From Gemmobacter megaterium (lineage in GTDB: Bacteria; Pseudomonadota; Alphaproteobacteria; Rhodobacterales; Rhodobacteraceae): a DNA stretch of 64,000 nucleotides. The stretch spans positions 744,001 through 808,000 of the forward strand of contig NZ_FTOT01000001.1 of the NCBI RefSeq assembly GCF_900156815.1, given 5' to 3'. Both the position numbers and the translations under genes were made by a program. The notes beneath the pieces were generated by a model. It made no database searches. It worked only from the letters and a program-made list of their open reading frames with translations, and was not told the origin of the DNA. This document shows positions 11,094-20,998 of this stretch, in pieces; the stretch's first letter is position 1, and each line of letters begins with the position of its first letter.

Positions 11094-14067
11094 TCTGACG
11101 CGCCCCTTCCTTGTCATAGACCACCGGATCGACGATGCGCGCCCGTATCCTCGTACCCTCCGTGGTGGGAAACTCCAGCACCTCGCCCAGCCGCTCCGGC
11201 CCGTGCCGCACCAGTCCCAGCGCGATCCCCCGCTTCAGCGTGGGGGAATAATAGGTCGAGGTCACGCGCCCTTGCGTGTTGCGCTGGCCATTGGCGTTCA
11301 GCCCGTCGGCCACGGCATAGGCACCCTCGGGCAGCACCGCGCCATCCAGCGTCTCCAGCCCCACCAGACGCCAGCGGTCGGCGGCAGACAGCGCCACCCG
11401 CTCCAGCCCCCGCTTGCCGATGAAATCGGCCTTCTTGCGGGAAACGGCCCAGCCCATGTTCAGATCATGGGGCGTGACGGTGCCATCCGTCTCGTCTCCG
11501 ACAATGATGAACCCCTTTTCCGCGCGCAGCACATGCAGCGCCCCGGTGCCATGCGGCTGCGCACCCAAGGCCGCGCCTTCGGCCACCAGCCGGTCCCACA
11601 GGGCGCGGACGCGGTTTGCAGGCACGGCCAGTTCAAAGGACAACTCGCCCGTGAACGAGATACGATAGACACGCACCGGAACGCCCGCCAACTCGCCCTC
11701 AGCCCAGGCCATGCAGGGCAGCGCCCCGGACGACAGATCCATCCCGCCCAACGTTTCCAGCAGATCGCGCGCCCGTGGACCGGCAATGGTGATCTGGCCG
11801 AACTGCTCCGTCAGGTTGAGCGCAAAGACCTGCCACTCCGGCCATTCGCATTGCAGCCAGTCCTCCATCCAGGCATGGATGCGGTCAGATCCGCCGCTGG
11901 TCGTGTGGCACAGCCAACTGTCCTCGGACAGCCGGGCCACGACGCCATCATCCATCACGAAGCCCTGTTCGTTCAGCATCAGACCGTAGCGGCAGCGCCC
12001 GATCGGAAGGCCAGACATGACATTGCTGTACATCATGTCAAGAAACCGTCCCGCATCAGGCCCTTGCACAAGGATCTTGCCAAGAGTCGAGGCATCGAGC
12101 ATCCCGACCGCCTGCCGCACGGCAAGCACCTCGCGCCGGATCGCCTGTTCGGTGGTCTCCCCGCCCAGGGGATAGGCATGGGGGCGACGCCACAGACCCA
12201 CCGGCTCCCATACGGCGCCATGCGCCTCGTGCCAGTCGTGAAGCGGGGTACGGCGGAGCGGCTGGAACAGACCGTCCCGCGCCTCGCCCGCCAGCGCGCC
12301 GAAGGTCACAGGCGTGTAGGGGGGGCGGAAGGTGGTGGTTCCCACCTGCGGAATCGCCTCATCCAATGCCTGAGAAAGAACAGCAATTCCATTGATATTG
12401 CTCATCTTTCCCTGATCCGTCGCCATGCCCAGCGTGGTGTACCGCTTGGCATGTTCGACCGATGTGAACCCCTCGCGCGCGGCAAGCTGGATGTCAGAGA
12501 CCTTGACGTCATTCTGGAAATCCAGCCACATCTTGTCGCGCAGCGCGACCGGCGCCCCCTGCGGCATGATCCAGACCGGCTCTGTCGCCGCCTCGTCGGG
12601 GGTCACGCCCACAGGCGCGGGGCCGGTGCCACCGGCACTGGCATGGCCACCCGCCAGACACTCCGCCAGCCCCAACGCACCCGAAGCCGCCCCGGCGCAC
12701 GCCACCATCGGCGCCCCATCGGCGCCGGTCGGCGGGCGCGCCGGATCGGGGCGGAACATGGTCGCCGCCTCATCCCACAGCAGTTTGCCGCCGCAATGGC
12801 TCCACAGATGGACAACGGGGGACCAACCGCCCGACATGGCGACGGCATCGCAGTCAACCGTTTCCAGCACAGCGCCCTCACCCGCCTGCAAACAGATCTG
12901 CACGCCTGTGACCCGGTTGCGACCGAGCACCCCGGCAATCCCCTTGCCCGTCTCGATCCGAAGACCAAGGGCACGGGCCTGTTGCGGCAAGGCGCCATCG
13001 GCCCGCTCGCGCAGGTCCAGAACCACCGGCACCGACAGCCCCGCCTCGTGCAGGGCAATGGCCGTGCGATAGGCATCGTCCGTGTTGGTCACGACCACCG
13101 TGCGATCACCGGGGCTGACCGCCCAGTTCACCAGATAATCACGCACGGCACTGGCCAGCAGGACGCCGGGGCGATCATTCCCGGCAAAGGCCAAGGGCCG
13201 CTCCAGCGCCCCGGTGGCCGCGATCACACGTCCGGCGCGAATCCGCCACAGACGCCGCCGCGGGCGCCCGTCTCCGGGGGTGTGATCGGCGATGCGTTCT
13301 TCGGCCAGAACGTAGCCATGATCGTGCACACCTGCCACCATGCAGCGCACCCGCATCGTGACATTCTCCAGTGACTCAAGGGCCTGAACGGCATTCCTGA
13401 TCCACGTCTCGACAGGCTCTCCGTCGATGGTGCCGCCATCGACCGGCGCGCGTCCGCCCCAACCGGCCCCCTGTTCCAGCAGCATCACGCGCAGCCCCCT
13501 GCGCGCCGCCGCCAAGGCCGCAGACAGCCCGGCCACGCCGCCGCCCGCCACAAGAACATCGCAAAAGGCATGGATCTGTTCATAGCGGTCGGCGTCCCGG
13601 TCTCTGGGCGGGCGGCCCAGCCCGGCAGAGTGACGGATCACCGGCTCGAACAGGTGTTTCCAGAACTGGCGCGGGAACATGAAGGTCTTGTAGTAGAATC
13701 CCGCAGGCAGCAAACGCGACATGGCGCCGTTCACCGCCCCCAGATCAAAGGCCAGACTTGGCCAGCGGTTCTGGCTGGTGGCGGTCAGCCCGTCGAACAG
13801 TTCGGTCGTCGTCGCTCTGACATTGGGTTCGGATCGCGCGCCAAGCCCCAGATTTACCAGCGCATTCGGCTCTTCGACACCCGAGGCGACAGGGCCGCGC
13901 GGGCGATGGTACTTGAAACTGCGCCCCATCAGCATCCGGCCATTCGCCAACAAGGCCGAGGCCAGGGTATCCCCCTCGTAGCCGCGCAACTTCGCGCCGT
14001 CGAAGGTGAAGTCCAGCGGCGCGCTGCGGTCGATCAGGCGCCCGCCCCTTGCCAGGCGGGTGCTCAT
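11086..14067 (-). CDS. soxA: Sarcosine oxidase alpha subunit
   Basis: Large subunit of heterotetrameric sarcosine oxidase, 993 aa from ATG 14067 (MSTRLARGG), the normal length. Residues about 10-110 form the 2Fe-2S-ferredoxin-like N-terminal domain, which lacks cluster cysteines as usual in this family. A Rossmann NAD-binding segment GGGVAGLSAAL lies near residue 175. The C-terminal 380 residues form the GcvT-like folate-binding domain (KRYTTLGMATDQGK near 600, then DASTLGKILVQGPDA). It is coupled to soxD by an ATGA overlap. The in-frame extension to 14424 is the antisense/overlap region of soxD and is rejected. Confidence 0.96.
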   Translation of the reverse strand: MSTRLARGGRLIDRSAPLDFTFDGAKLRGYEGDTLASALLANGRMLMGRSFKYHRPRGPVASGVEEPNALVNLGLGARSEPNVRATTTELFDGLTATSQNRWPSLAFDLGAVNGAMSRLLPAGFYYKTFMFPRQFWKHLFEPVIRHSAGLGRPPRDRDADRYEQIHAFCDVLVAGGGVAGLSAALAAARRGLRVMLLEQGAGWGGRAPVDGGTIDGEPVETWIRNAVQALESLENVTMRVRCMVAGVHDHGYVLAEERIADHTPGDGRPRRRLWRIRAGRVIAATGALERPLAFAGNDRPGVLLASAVRDYLVNWAVSPGDRTVVVTNTDDAYRTAIALHEAGLSVPVVLDLRERADGALPQQARALGLRIETGKGIAGVLGRNRVTGVQICLQAGEGAVLETVDCDAVAMSGGWSPVVHLWSHCGGKLLWDEAATMFRPDPARPPTGADGAPMVACAGAASGALGLAECLAGGHASAGGTGPAPVGVTPDEAATEPVWIMPQGAPVALRDKMWLDFQNDVKVSDIQLAAREGFTSVEHAKRYTTLGMATDQGKMSNINGIAVLSQALDEAIPQVGTTTFRPPYTPVTFGALAGEARDGLFQPLRRTPLHDWHEAHGAVWEPVGLWRRPHAYPLGGETTEQAIRREVLAVRQAVGMLDASTLGKILVQGPDAGRFLDMMYSNVMSGLPIGRCRYGLMLNEQGFVMDDGVVARLSEDSWLCHTTSGGSDRIHAWMEDWLQCEWPEWQVFALNLTEQFGQITIAGPRARDLLETLGGMDLSSGALPCMAWAEGELAGVPVRVYRISFTGELSFELAVPANRVRALWDRLVAEGAALGAQPHGTGALHVLRAEKGFIIVGDETDGTVTPHDLNMGWAVSRKKADFIGKRGLERVALSAADRWRLVGLETLDGAVLPEGAYAVADGLNANGQRNTQGRVTSTYYSPTLKRGIALGLVRHGPERLGEVLEFPTTEGTRIRARIVDPVVYDKEGARQNV

Positions 14068-14384
14068 GCCCGGCCCTCCCGGTCGGGTCGGCGGGCCTGA
14101 AGCCGCGCGATCAGATCGGGCGGCGGCGCGCTGCCCATGGGATAGGTTCCGAACACCTCCAGCGTCGCGGTACAGCGCGCGGCATGGAACCACTTGCCGC
14201 AGCCATAGGCATGGCGCCAGCGTTCGAAATGCACGCCCTTCGGGTTCTTGCGCGCAAAGAGATAGCCTTCGAATGCAGCCTCCCCGGAGCCCGGCCCCTG
14301 ACGGGTCAGATGCGCCTCGCCGCCGGGGGCGAATTCGGTTTCTTCGGCGGTGACGCCACAGGCGGGGCAGGTCAGCATCAGCAT
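14064..14384 (-). CDS. soxD: Sarcosine oxidase delta subunit
   Basis: The small zinc-binding subunit of sarcosine oxidase, 106 aa. The zinc site expected for SoxD is present: C6 and C9 (TCPACG), H58 (WRHAYGC) and C62. The gene overlaps soxA by 4 bp. Its start is only 23 nt downstream of a strong hairpin, and no good ribosome-binding site is seen before ATG 14384, so translation may depend on read-through and local structure. Confidence 0.93.
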   Translation of the reverse strand: MLMLTCPACGVTAEETEFAPGGEAHLTRQGPGSGEAAFEGYLFARKNPKGVHFERWRHAYGCGKWFHAARCTATLEVFGTYPMGSAPPPDLIARLQARRPDREGRA

Positions 14385-14407
14385 GGCAGGGCTCTTGACA
14401 GCAAACA

Positions 14408-14435
14408 GGCCGGGGAGCGGACACGCTCCCCGGCC
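14408..14435 (-). terminator. Strong hairpin between the 98-aa membrane protein gene and soxD
   Basis: A perfect 12-bp stem (GGCCGGGGAGCG / CGCTCCCCGGCC) closes a 4-nt loop. On the minus strand it is followed by TGTTTGC, a short T-rich tail. It lies 33 bp after the stop of the small membrane protein gene and just before soxD, so it acts as terminator or attenuator inside the sarcosine oxidase cluster. Confidence 0.6.
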
Positions 14436-14468
14436 ATCGGGTTCGGATCGGTCATGGTCTGGCGGCCG

Positions 14469-14765
14469 TCAGTCGACGGGCGCAGGCGCAGGCTGCTCTG
14501 CCGGGGGCAGCACGACCTCGGGCTGGGTCGGGGCTGTGGCTTCGGGCGCGGCCGGTGCCGTGGTCTGCGGCTGGGCAGGCACAACGGGCTGGTCTGTGAC
14601 CGAGGGCTGTTCGCCGCCACCACCAAGCAGGAACATGGCAAGGATGACGGCAAGGACAGCCCCCCCCAGAACCAGCAGCACCCCGCCACTTCCCTCCGAT
14701 CCCTCGCGATACGGACGGCGCGGGTCCATCTGGTTTCCGGTGATGCGGTCATGTTCATAGGCCAT
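14469..14765 (-). CDS. Small single-pass membrane protein with Pro/Ala-rich tail
   Basis: A 98-aa protein from ATG 14765 (MAYEHDRITG) with an AAGGAG ribosome-binding site. A cytosolic N-terminus of about 27 residues is followed by one transmembrane helix (about residues 29-47, GVLLVLGGAVLAVILAMFLL). The rest is a low-complexity periplasmic tail rich in Pro, Ala, Gln, Glu and Val. No catalytic motif is seen and the family is not recognised. It sits between soxB and soxD, an unusual position, with a 235-bp gap after soxB. That gap (14766-15000) contains no other recognisable gene. Confidence 0.7.
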   Translation of the reverse strand: MAYEHDRITGNQMDPRRPYREGSEGSGGVLLVLGGAVLAVILAMFLLGGGGEQPSVTDQPVVPAQPQTTAPAAPEATAPTQPEVVLPPAEQPAPAPVD

Positions 14766-15000
14766 GGCGATGTCTCCTTTTTCTCCTGTGTTGCGGACAC
14801 AGCAGAAACGCGGCCAGAGTCGGCGTGGTTCCGGCTCCCCTGATCGCTGGCGGAAACGGGCCGATTTCCGGCCGCGGCATGGGCTGGTTCCCGCGCAGGA
14901 CGCGGACGCGGCAGGCGTCGACGGGCGCAGGCGCCCGGATCGGCAACGCCACTGCGGGCATGGCCTGCCGGGACCGTTGCCATGACGGGAAACACCGCCC

Positions 15001-16248
15001 TCAATGCGCCACTCCCGCTGCCACGCTTTCATCAATGAACCGGCCCTCGCGGAAGCGGAACATGCTGAAATCGGCGGCCAGCGGGCCGGGCGTGCCCCGC
15101 GCCATCAGATCGGCCATCGCCCAGCCAGAGCCCGGAATCGCCTTGAACCCGCCGGTCCCCCAGCCACAGTTGACGAAACATCCCCCGAGCGGTGTTGTCG
15201 AAATGATCGGAGAGCGGTCCCCGGTCATGTCCACGATACCGCCCCATTGCCGCAGCATCTTCATGCGCGAAATGGCCGGAAAGGTCTCGATCAGCGCGCG
15301 CAGGGTTTCCTCGATGTGATGGAAGCTGCCGCGCTGGGTGTAGTTGTTGAACCCGTCGCTGCCGCCGCCGATCACCAGTTCGCCCTTGTCGGACTGGCTG
15401 ATGTAGCCATGCACGGTGTTGGCCATGACCACGACATCCAGCATCGGCTTGACCGGCTCGGACACCAGCGCCTGCAAGGCCACCGATTCAATAGGCAGGC
15501 GGAACCCGGCCATGCCCGCAAGCACGCCGGAATGGCCCGCCACCACCAGCCCCAGCCGGTCGCAGCCGATATCGCCGCGCGTTGTGCGCACCCCCGTGAC
15601 ACGCCCGTCGCGCTGATCGATCCCCGTGACCTCGCAGTTCTGGATGATGTCCACGCCCATCGCCGAACAGGCGCGGGCATAGCCCCAGGCGACGGCATCA
15701 TGCCGCGCCGTACCGCCGCGCGGCTGATACAGCGCGCCCAGAACCGGGTAGCGCGGCCCCTCGATCCGGATCATCGGCACCAGGTCCTTGACGCGCTGCG
15801 GGCCGATCCATTCCGTCTGGACCCCCTGCAACAGATTGGCGTGGACGGTGCGCCGATAGGCTTTCATCTCGTGCTCGGTCTGAGCCAGCATCAGCAGGCC
15901 GCGCGGGCTGAACATCACATTGTAGTTCAGATCCTGGCTCAGCGTCTCGTACAGGCTGCGGGACTTTTCATAGATCGCCGCCGAGGCATCCTGAAGATAG
16001 TTCGACCGGATGATCGTCGTGTTGCGCCCGGTATTGCCGCCGCCCAGCCAGCCCTTTTCCAGAACGGCGACATTGGTGATGCCGTGGTTTCTGGCCAGGT
16101 AATGGGCCGTTGCAAGCCCATGGCCCCCGGCGCCGACGATCACCACGTCATAGCGTGTCTTTGGTGCGGCATCGCGCCACGCCCGGCCCCATCCCTGGTG
16201 CCGGTCCAACGCCGCGCGGGCAAGGGCAAAGACGGAATAACGGTTCAT
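15001..16248 (-). CDS. soxB: Sarcosine oxidase beta subunit
   Basis: Catalytic flavin subunit, 415 aa. The FAD-binding Rossmann motif VIVGAGGHGLATA lies at about residues 36-48. H173 in GGTARHDAV is at the position of the covalent FMN attachment in characterised heterotetrameric sarcosine oxidases. The C-terminal part contains the GTGGFKAIPGSG segment typical of the DAO superfamily. It is the first gene of the cluster and divergent from ccmI. Confidence 0.95.
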   Translation of the reverse strand: MNRYSVFALARAALDRHQGWGRAWRDAAPKTRYDVVIVGAGGHGLATAHYLARNHGITNVAVLEKGWLGGGNTGRNTTIIRSNYLQDASAAIYEKSRSLYETLSQDLNYNVMFSPRGLLMLAQTEHEMKAYRRTVHANLLQGVQTEWIGPQRVKDLVPMIRIEGPRYPVLGALYQPRGGTARHDAVAWGYARACSAMGVDIIQNCEVTGIDQRDGRVTGVRTTRGDIGCDRLGLVVAGHSGVLAGMAGFRLPIESVALQALVSEPVKPMLDVVVMANTVHGYISQSDKGELVIGGGSDGFNNYTQRGSFHHIEETLRALIETFPAISRMKMLRQWGGIVDMTGDRSPIISTTPLGGCFVNCGWGTGGFKAIPGSGWAMADLMARGTPGPLAADFSMFRFREGRFIDESVAAGVAH

Positions 16249-16278
16249 GGCGCGGCCCGATGTCTGACTGTTGCCCCA

Positions 16279-16306
16279 GTCCTACCGCGTGCAGCGGGCC
16301 TCGCAA
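16279..16306 (-). promoter_or_regulatory. Possible soxB promoter
   Basis: TTGCGA (16301-16306) and TAGGAC (16279-16284) on the minus strand are 16 bp apart, 31 bp upstream of the soxB start codon. The match to a sigma-70 promoter is moderate. Nothing else is recognised in the 163-bp soxB/ccmI intergenic region. Confidence 0.35.
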
Positions 16307-16411
16307 AGGGGGGCATCACGCGGCATTGCACCGGATGCGACATCACGGCGCGCGTTCGGGCTTTTTCCGGCGGCCCGCAACCGCTACATGGGGACAAGCA
16401 AAGGGGAAGGT

Positions 16412-17662
16412 ATGCACAGCATTCTGTTCTGGGCAGTCACGGTGGCGATGACGCTTGCGGTGGCGGGACTGATGGTTGCGGCGCTGATCCGCGGACGGAT
16501 GGCCGGGGCCAGCCCTGCCGCCGCATTTGACCTCAAGGTCTACCGCGACCAGTTGGCCGAGGTGGAGCGCGATCTGGCGCGGGGCGTCATCGCAGAGGAG
16601 GAGGCAGCCCGCCTGCGGACCGAGATCGGTCGCCGGGTTCTGGCGGCGGATCAGGCCATGCAGGTCAAGGGCACGGCGCAGACCGGGGGGCCGGCCCGCG
16701 CACTGGCCGCAGTCGGCCTGATGGGCGCCATCGCGGCAATCGGATTTGGCGCCTATGCCTGGCTGGGTCATCCCGGCCTGGGCGATATGCCGCTGTCCGC
16801 GCGCCTTGCCAGCGCCGAAGCGATGCGCGCGGACCGTCCTCGCCAGCCCGAAGCCGAAGTGCGTGCCGCAGCCGCATTGCCGCCCGCGCCGCAGGCGGCC
16901 GATCCACGCCATGCCGAGCTGATGGTGCAGTTGCGCAAAGCCATGACAGAGCGTCCGAACGATCTGCGCGGGCAGGAACTGCTGGCCCGGAACGAGGCGA
17001 TGCTGGGCAATTATGGGGCCGCCGCCCGTGCGCAGGGCATGGTCGTCGCCTTGAAGGGCCCGGTGGCCACGGCCGACGATCTGGCCGTGCAGGCCGAGTT
17101 GATGGTGGCGGCCGCTGGCGGGCTTGTCACGCCCGAGGCCGAATCCGTGCTGGCGGCCGCCCTGGAAAAGGACGCCGCGAACGGCATGGCACGGTATTAT
17201 TCCGGCCTGATGTTCACCCAGACCGGACGGTTCGATCTGGCGTTCCGGTTCTGGGCGCCCCTGTGGCAATCCAGCACCGAGGCAGACCCATGGGTGGCAG
17301 CCCTGCGCGCGGAACTGCCCGATGTCGCCTGGCTGGCGGGCCAGCACCGCTACGAAATGCCGCCCTTGCGCAGCGCGCCCCTGCCCGGCCCCGATGCCGA
17401 TGCGATTGCGGCCTCGCGCGACATGTCGCCCGAGGATCGCCAGCAGATGATCCGGGGCATGGTGGACGGGCTGATGAACCGCCTGGCAACCGAAGGCGGC
17501 ACTGCGCCGGAATGGGCGCGGCTGATCCGCGCGCTGGGGGTGCTGGGCGATACCGATCGCGCCAAGGCCATCTGGGGCGAGGCACAAGAGCGGTTTCAGG
17601 GCCGCGAGGCCGATCTGGCAGAGGTGACAGCCGCCGCCCGCGAGGCAGGGTTGATCAAATGA
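16412..17662 (+). CDS. ccmI: Cytochrome c biogenesis protein CcmI
   Basis: Apocytochrome c chaperone of the Ccm (system I) machinery, 416 aa. Two transmembrane helices (about residues 2-26 and 96-117) flank a cytosolic leucine-zipper-like loop, followed by a periplasmic TPR-type domain, the layout of Rhodobacter CcmI/CycH. ATG 16412 has AGGGGAAGG immediately upstream; an upstream in-frame ATG is not needed. It overlaps ruvX by ATGA. Other ccm genes are not in the window. Confidence 0.9.
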   Translation: MHSILFWAVTVAMTLAVAGLMVAALIRGRMAGASPAAAFDLKVYRDQLAEVERDLARGVIAEEEAARLRTEIGRRVLAADQAMQVKGTAQTGGPARALAAVGLMGAIAAIGFGAYAWLGHPGLGDMPLSARLASAEAMRADRPRQPEAEVRAAAALPPAPQAADPRHAELMVQLRKAMTERPNDLRGQELLARNEAMLGNYGAAARAQGMVVALKGPVATADDLAVQAELMVAAAGGLVTPEAESVLAAALEKDAANGMARYYSGLMFTQTGRFDLAFRFWAPLWQSSTEADPWVAALRAELPDVAWLAGQHRYEMPPLRSAPLPGPDADAIAASRDMSPEDRQQMIRGMVDGLMNRLATEGGTAPEWARLIRALGVLGDTDRAKAIWGEAQERFQGREADLAEVTAAAREAGLIK

Positions 17663-18144
17663 CCACGATCCACGAGGATATCGCGGGCTTTGCCGCCGCC
17701 CTGCCCCGCATCGGCGCGCTGGCGGGCCTTGATCTGGGCACCAAGACCATTGGCGTCGCCATTTCCGACAGCCTGCGCAATGTGGCAACCCCCGTTCTGA
17801 CCATCCGGCGCGAGAAGTTCACGCTGGATGCCGAAACCTTGCTGAAACTGGTGGCCGAGCGCGAGATCAAGGGGCTCGTCCTCGGTCTGCCGCGCAACAT
17901 GGACGGCTCCGAAGGGCCGCGCGCGCAATCGACCCGCGCCTTTGCTCGCAACCTGACCCGGCTAACCCCGCTGCCGCTGACCTTCTGGGACGAACGGCTG
18001 TCCACCGTGGCCGCCGAACGCGCGCTGCTGGAGGCCGATACCTCCCGCGCACGCCGGGCGCAGTTGATCGACCATGTGGCCGCCGGATATATCCTGCAAG
18101 GTGCGCTGGACCGGCTGGGCCATCTGGGGCGGACCGGCACATGA
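17659..18144 (+). CDS. ruvX: Holliday junction resolvase-like RuvX (YqgF)
   Basis: A 161-aa RNase H-fold protein. The motif [15 protein letters not shown] (about residues 23-37) carries the first catalytic Asp, [14 protein letters not shown] is the YqgF signature, and [11 protein letters not shown] supplies the next acidic residues. Family members act in pre-16S rRNA 5' processing and/or as a putative Holliday junction resolvase. The ATG overlaps the ccmI stop (ATGA), and its own stop overlaps the next gene in the same way. Confidence 0.93.
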   Translation: MTTIHEDIAGFAAALPRIGALAGLDLGTKTIGVAISDSLRNVATPVLTIRREKFTLDAETLLKLVAEREIKGLVLGLPRNMDGSEGPRAQSTRAFARNLTRLTPLPLTFWDERLSTVAAERALLEADTSRARRAQLIDHVAAGYILQGALDRLGHLGRTGT

Positions 18145-18326
18145 CGATCGAGTCGCCCTGCATCAATATCTGCCAGTTGGACGCATCGGGCGAGATCTGC
18201 ACCGGCTGCCACCGCACGCTGGACGAGATTGTCGCCTGGTCGGGCCTGTCGCCAGAGGTTCGCCGCCGGATCATGGCCGATTTGCCCGCCCGTGGCACCC
18301 GCGCCGCAGCCGCGCCGTCGCGCTAG
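18141..18326 (+). CDS. DUF1289 Cys-rich small protein
   Basis: A 61-aa protein with the DUF1289 pattern [10 protein letters not shown]...[15 protein letters not shown]: cysteines at residues 7, 11, 20 and 23 likely bind a metal. The function of the family is unknown. An ATGA overlap with ruvX indicates co-translation in a ccmI-ruvX-DUF1289 operon. Confidence 0.9.
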   Translation: MTIESPCINICQLDASGEICTGCHRTLDEIVAWSGLSPEVRRRIMADLPARGTRAAAAPSR

Positions 18327-18401
18327 CATCTGCCTTACATCGCGCGCCGAATTCCGCCATAAGGCCGCCAATCCACCGGAATCCCTGACAGGAGCCAGCC
18401 C

Positions 18402-19694
18402 ATGCACGACATCCGCCTGATCCGCGAAGCGCCCGAAGCCTTTGACCGCGCCCTCTCGCGCCGGGGTGCCGCGCCGATGTCGTCGCAGATTCTGGCGCTG
18501 GACAATGACCGGCGGGCCAAGATCCTGGCCGCCGAAACCGCGCAGGCGGATCAGAACAAGGCCAGCAAGGACGTGGGCGCCGCCAAGGCACGCGGCGATG
18601 ATGCCGAATTCGAACGCCTGCGCGCCCTGGTGGCCGAGAAAAAGGCCGAGGTTGCCCGGTTGCAGACCGAGGCCACGGCCCAGGATGCCGCGCTACGCGA
18701 TCTGTTGATGACCCTGCCCAACATCGTGCTGGACGAGATCCCCGATGGCGCCGACGAAGACGCCAATATGGAGCTGCGCCGCTGGGGCACCCCGCGCGAG
18801 ATGAACTTTGCCCCGGTCGAGCATTTCGAGATCCCGGCCGTGAAACCCGGCATGGACTTTGAAACAGCCGCCAAATTGTCGGGCAGCCGCTTTGTCGTGC
18901 TCAAGGGGGCCGTGACCCGCGTGCATCGCGCGCTGGCGCAGTTCATGGTCGACACCCATGTCGAAGAGCATGGCCTGACCGAGACCTGGACCCCCGTCCT
19001 GGTCAAGGAAGATGCGATGTACGGCACCAATCAACTGCCGAAATTCGCCGAGGACAGCTATCAGACCACGAATGGCTGGTGGCTGATACCGACGTCGGAA
19101 GTCACCATGACCAACTTTGCGGCCGGCGAGATCTACGACGAATCGCAGTTGCCCATCCGCATGACCGCCGCCACCCACTGTTTCCGCTCCGAGGCCGGGT
19201 CGGCGGGCAAGGACACCACGGGAATGCTGCGTCAGCACCAGTTCGAAAAGGTCGAGATGGTGACGCTGTGCACGCCGGAAGCCGCGCTGGCGGAGCACGA
19301 GCGGATGACGGGCTGCGCCGAGGCGATCCTGCAAAAGCTGGGGCTGCCCTACCGCGTCGTCGTGCTCTGCGCCGGGGACATCGGCTTTGGCGCGCAAAAG
19401 ACGCATGATCTGGAGGTCTGGTTGCCCGGCCAGAACCGCTACCGCGAGATTTCCTCGGTCTCGACCTGCGGACAGTTCCAGGCCCGCCGGATGAACGGGC
19501 GCTATCGCCCTGCGGGCGGCGGCAAGCCCGATTTCATCGCCACGCTGAACGGCTCGGGCCTGGCGGTGGGGCGCACGCTGATTGCCGTGCTGGAAAACGG
19601 TCAGCAGGCCGATGGCTCGGTCGAGCTGCCCGAGGTGCTGCACCCCTACCTGCGCGGCCGCACGCGGATCACGGCACAGGGCGATCTGGCCTGA
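18402..19694 (+). CDS. serS: Seryl-tRNA synthetase
   Basis: Class II aminoacyl-tRNA synthetase charging tRNA-Ser, 430 aa, normal length. An N-terminal coiled-coil arm occupies about residues 30-105. Class II motif 2 appears as [13 protein letters not shown], and motif 3 near the C-terminus as [25 protein letters not shown] ribosome-binding site precedes ATG 18402. The 75-bp gap upstream shows no clear promoter. Confidence 0.97.
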   Translation: MHDIRLIREAPEAFDRALSRRGAAPMSSQILALDNDRRAKILAAETAQADQNKASKDVGAAKARGDDAEFERLRALVAEKKAEVARLQTEATAQDAALRDLLMTLPNIVLDEIPDGADEDANMELRRWGTPREMNFAPVEHFEIPAVKPGMDFETAAKLSGSRFVVLKGAVTRVHRALAQFMVDTHVEEHGLTETWTPVLVKEDAMYGTNQLPKFAEDSYQTTNGWWLIPTSEVTMTNFAAGEIYDESQLPIRMTAATHCFRSEAGSAGKDTTGMLRQHQFEKVEMVTLCTPEAALAEHERMTGCAEAILQKLGLPYRVVVLCAGDIGFGAQKTHDLEVWLPGQNRYREISSVSTCGQFQARRMNGRYRPAGGGKPDFIATLNGSGLAVGRTLIAVLENGQQADGSVELPEVLHPYLRGRTRITAQGDLA

Positions 19695-19704
19695 CTTGCA
19701 CTTG

Positions 19705-19738
19705 CCTGATGCGGCGTCCAGAGTGGCGCCGGATCAGG
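19705..19738 (+). other. Hairpin between serS and the MFS gene
   Basis: Arms CCTGATGCGGCG (19705-19716) and CGCCGGATCAGG (19727-19738) pair over 12 bp with one mismatch. There is no T-run, so it is more likely an RNA structure that modulates read-through or the adjacent ribosome-binding site (AGGGAGGG starts at its 3' edge) than a complete terminator. Confidence 0.35.
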
Positions 19739-19749
19739 GAGGGCACTGC

Positions 19750-20988
19750 ATGACACCCACAACCGTGCTGGACAGCCGCAGATCGTGGCTGCGCCTTGGC
19801 GTGACCATGCTGGTCGGCATTTTCGTCAATGCAGGCATGTGGACGATCATCGTCATCATGCCGCAGATGGAACGGGCCTTTGGCCTGACCCGTGCCGATG
19901 CCTCGCTGATCTTTGTCATCACGATGCTGGGCTTTGCGCTTGGGAATGTGGTCACGGGCCGCATGGTGGACCGCGCGGGCGTCGTGCCCACCTTGTTGGG
20001 CGCGGCGGCGCTGGTGGGCACCGGGCATCTGGCGGCGGCCTTTGCACCGACCGTCTGGCTGGTGGCGCTGGCACAGTTCGTCGTGGGCCTTGGCAGCGCG
20101 GGCGGGCTGGCGCCCCTGATGGCCGATATCTCGCACTGGTTTCTCAAGCGGCGCGGCATTGCGATGTCGGTGGCGGCCTCTGCCAATTACATGGCCGGGG
20201 TGACTTGGCCGCTGCTGCTGAATGTCTGGATCGCGGCCTGGGGCTGGCAATGGGCCTATGCCATGGTCGGGGCGGTGCTGATCGTGGTGGTGCCGCCGCT
20301 GGCCTGGGCCCTGCGCGCCCGCGCCCCGGCCGAGGCCAGGGCGGCGTCCGACCGTGCCGCCGCCAGCCGGGCCATGAATGCGGGCATGTCGGCCAATACC
20401 CTGACGCTGTTGTTGCTGGTCGCGGGGATTGCCTGCTGTGTCGCCATGGCGATGCCGCAGGTGCATATCGTCGCCTATTGCATGGATCTGGGCTATGGCC
20501 CCGCCGTGGGCGCCGAGATGCTGTCGCTGATGCTGATGGGCGGGGTGGTGTCGCGGCTTGCGGGCGGCGTGATCTCGGACCGTATCGGCGGGGTGGCCAC
20601 GCTGCTGCTGTTCGGCTCGATGCAGATGGTGGCGCTGTTCCTGTATATCCCGTTCGACGGTCTGGTGCCGCTCTATGTCGTCAGCCTGATCTTTGGCCTG
20701 TCGCAAGGTGGCCTGCTGCCCTCCTACGCGCTGATCGTGCGGGAATACATGCCGGCCTCGGTCGCAGGGGCGCGGGTGGGGCTGATCATGATGGCCACCA
20801 TCCTGGGCATGGCGATCGGCGGCTGGATGTCGGGCTGGATTCACGATGTGACGCAAAGCTATGCACTGGCCTTCATCAACGGCATCCTGTGGAACGGGCT
20901 GAACGTCGGCATCGCCATCTGGATCATGTGGCGCGCAGGCCGGTTGCGAATCCCGCCCCAAGCTGGCAAAGCCGCGGCGTCAGCCTGA
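19750..20988 (+). CDS. Major facilitator superfamily transporter
   Basis: A 412-aa polytopic membrane protein with about 12 hydrophobic helices and the conserved MFS loop GRMVDRAG between helices 2 and 3 (about residues 74-81). The pattern of the N-terminal half resembles the monocarboxylate/oxalate-type (MCT/OFA) families, but the substrate cannot be read from the sequence. ATG 19750 follows GGGAGGG. pyrE begins 10 bp downstream, so the two may be co-transcribed; a role in supplying a precursor is speculative. Confidence 0.88.
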   Translation: MTPTTVLDSRRSWLRLGVTMLVGIFVNAGMWTIIVIMPQMERAFGLTRADASLIFVITMLGFALGNVVTGRMVDRAGVVPTLLGAAALVGTGHLAAAFAPTVWLVALAQFVVGLGSAGGLAPLMADISHWFLKRRGIAMSVAASANYMAGVTWPLLLNVWIAAWGWQWAYAMVGAVLIVVVPPLAWALRARAPAEARAASDRAAASRAMNAGMSANTLTLLLLVAGIACCVAMAMPQVHIVAYCMDLGYGPAVGAEMLSLMLMGGVVSRLAGGVISDRIGGVATLLLFGSMQMVALFLYIPFDGLVPLYVVSLIFGLSQGGLLPSYALIVREYMPASVAGARVGLIMMATILGMAIGGWMSGWIHDVTQSYALAFINGILWNGLNVGIAIWIMWRAGRLRIPPQAGKAAASA

Positions 20989-20998
20989 AGGAGCGCCC

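Noticed and set aside
11074-13374. A 766-codon plus-strand frame over soxA
   Set aside because: It is the antisense shadow of the sarcosine oxidase alpha subunit, which has clear domains and normal length.
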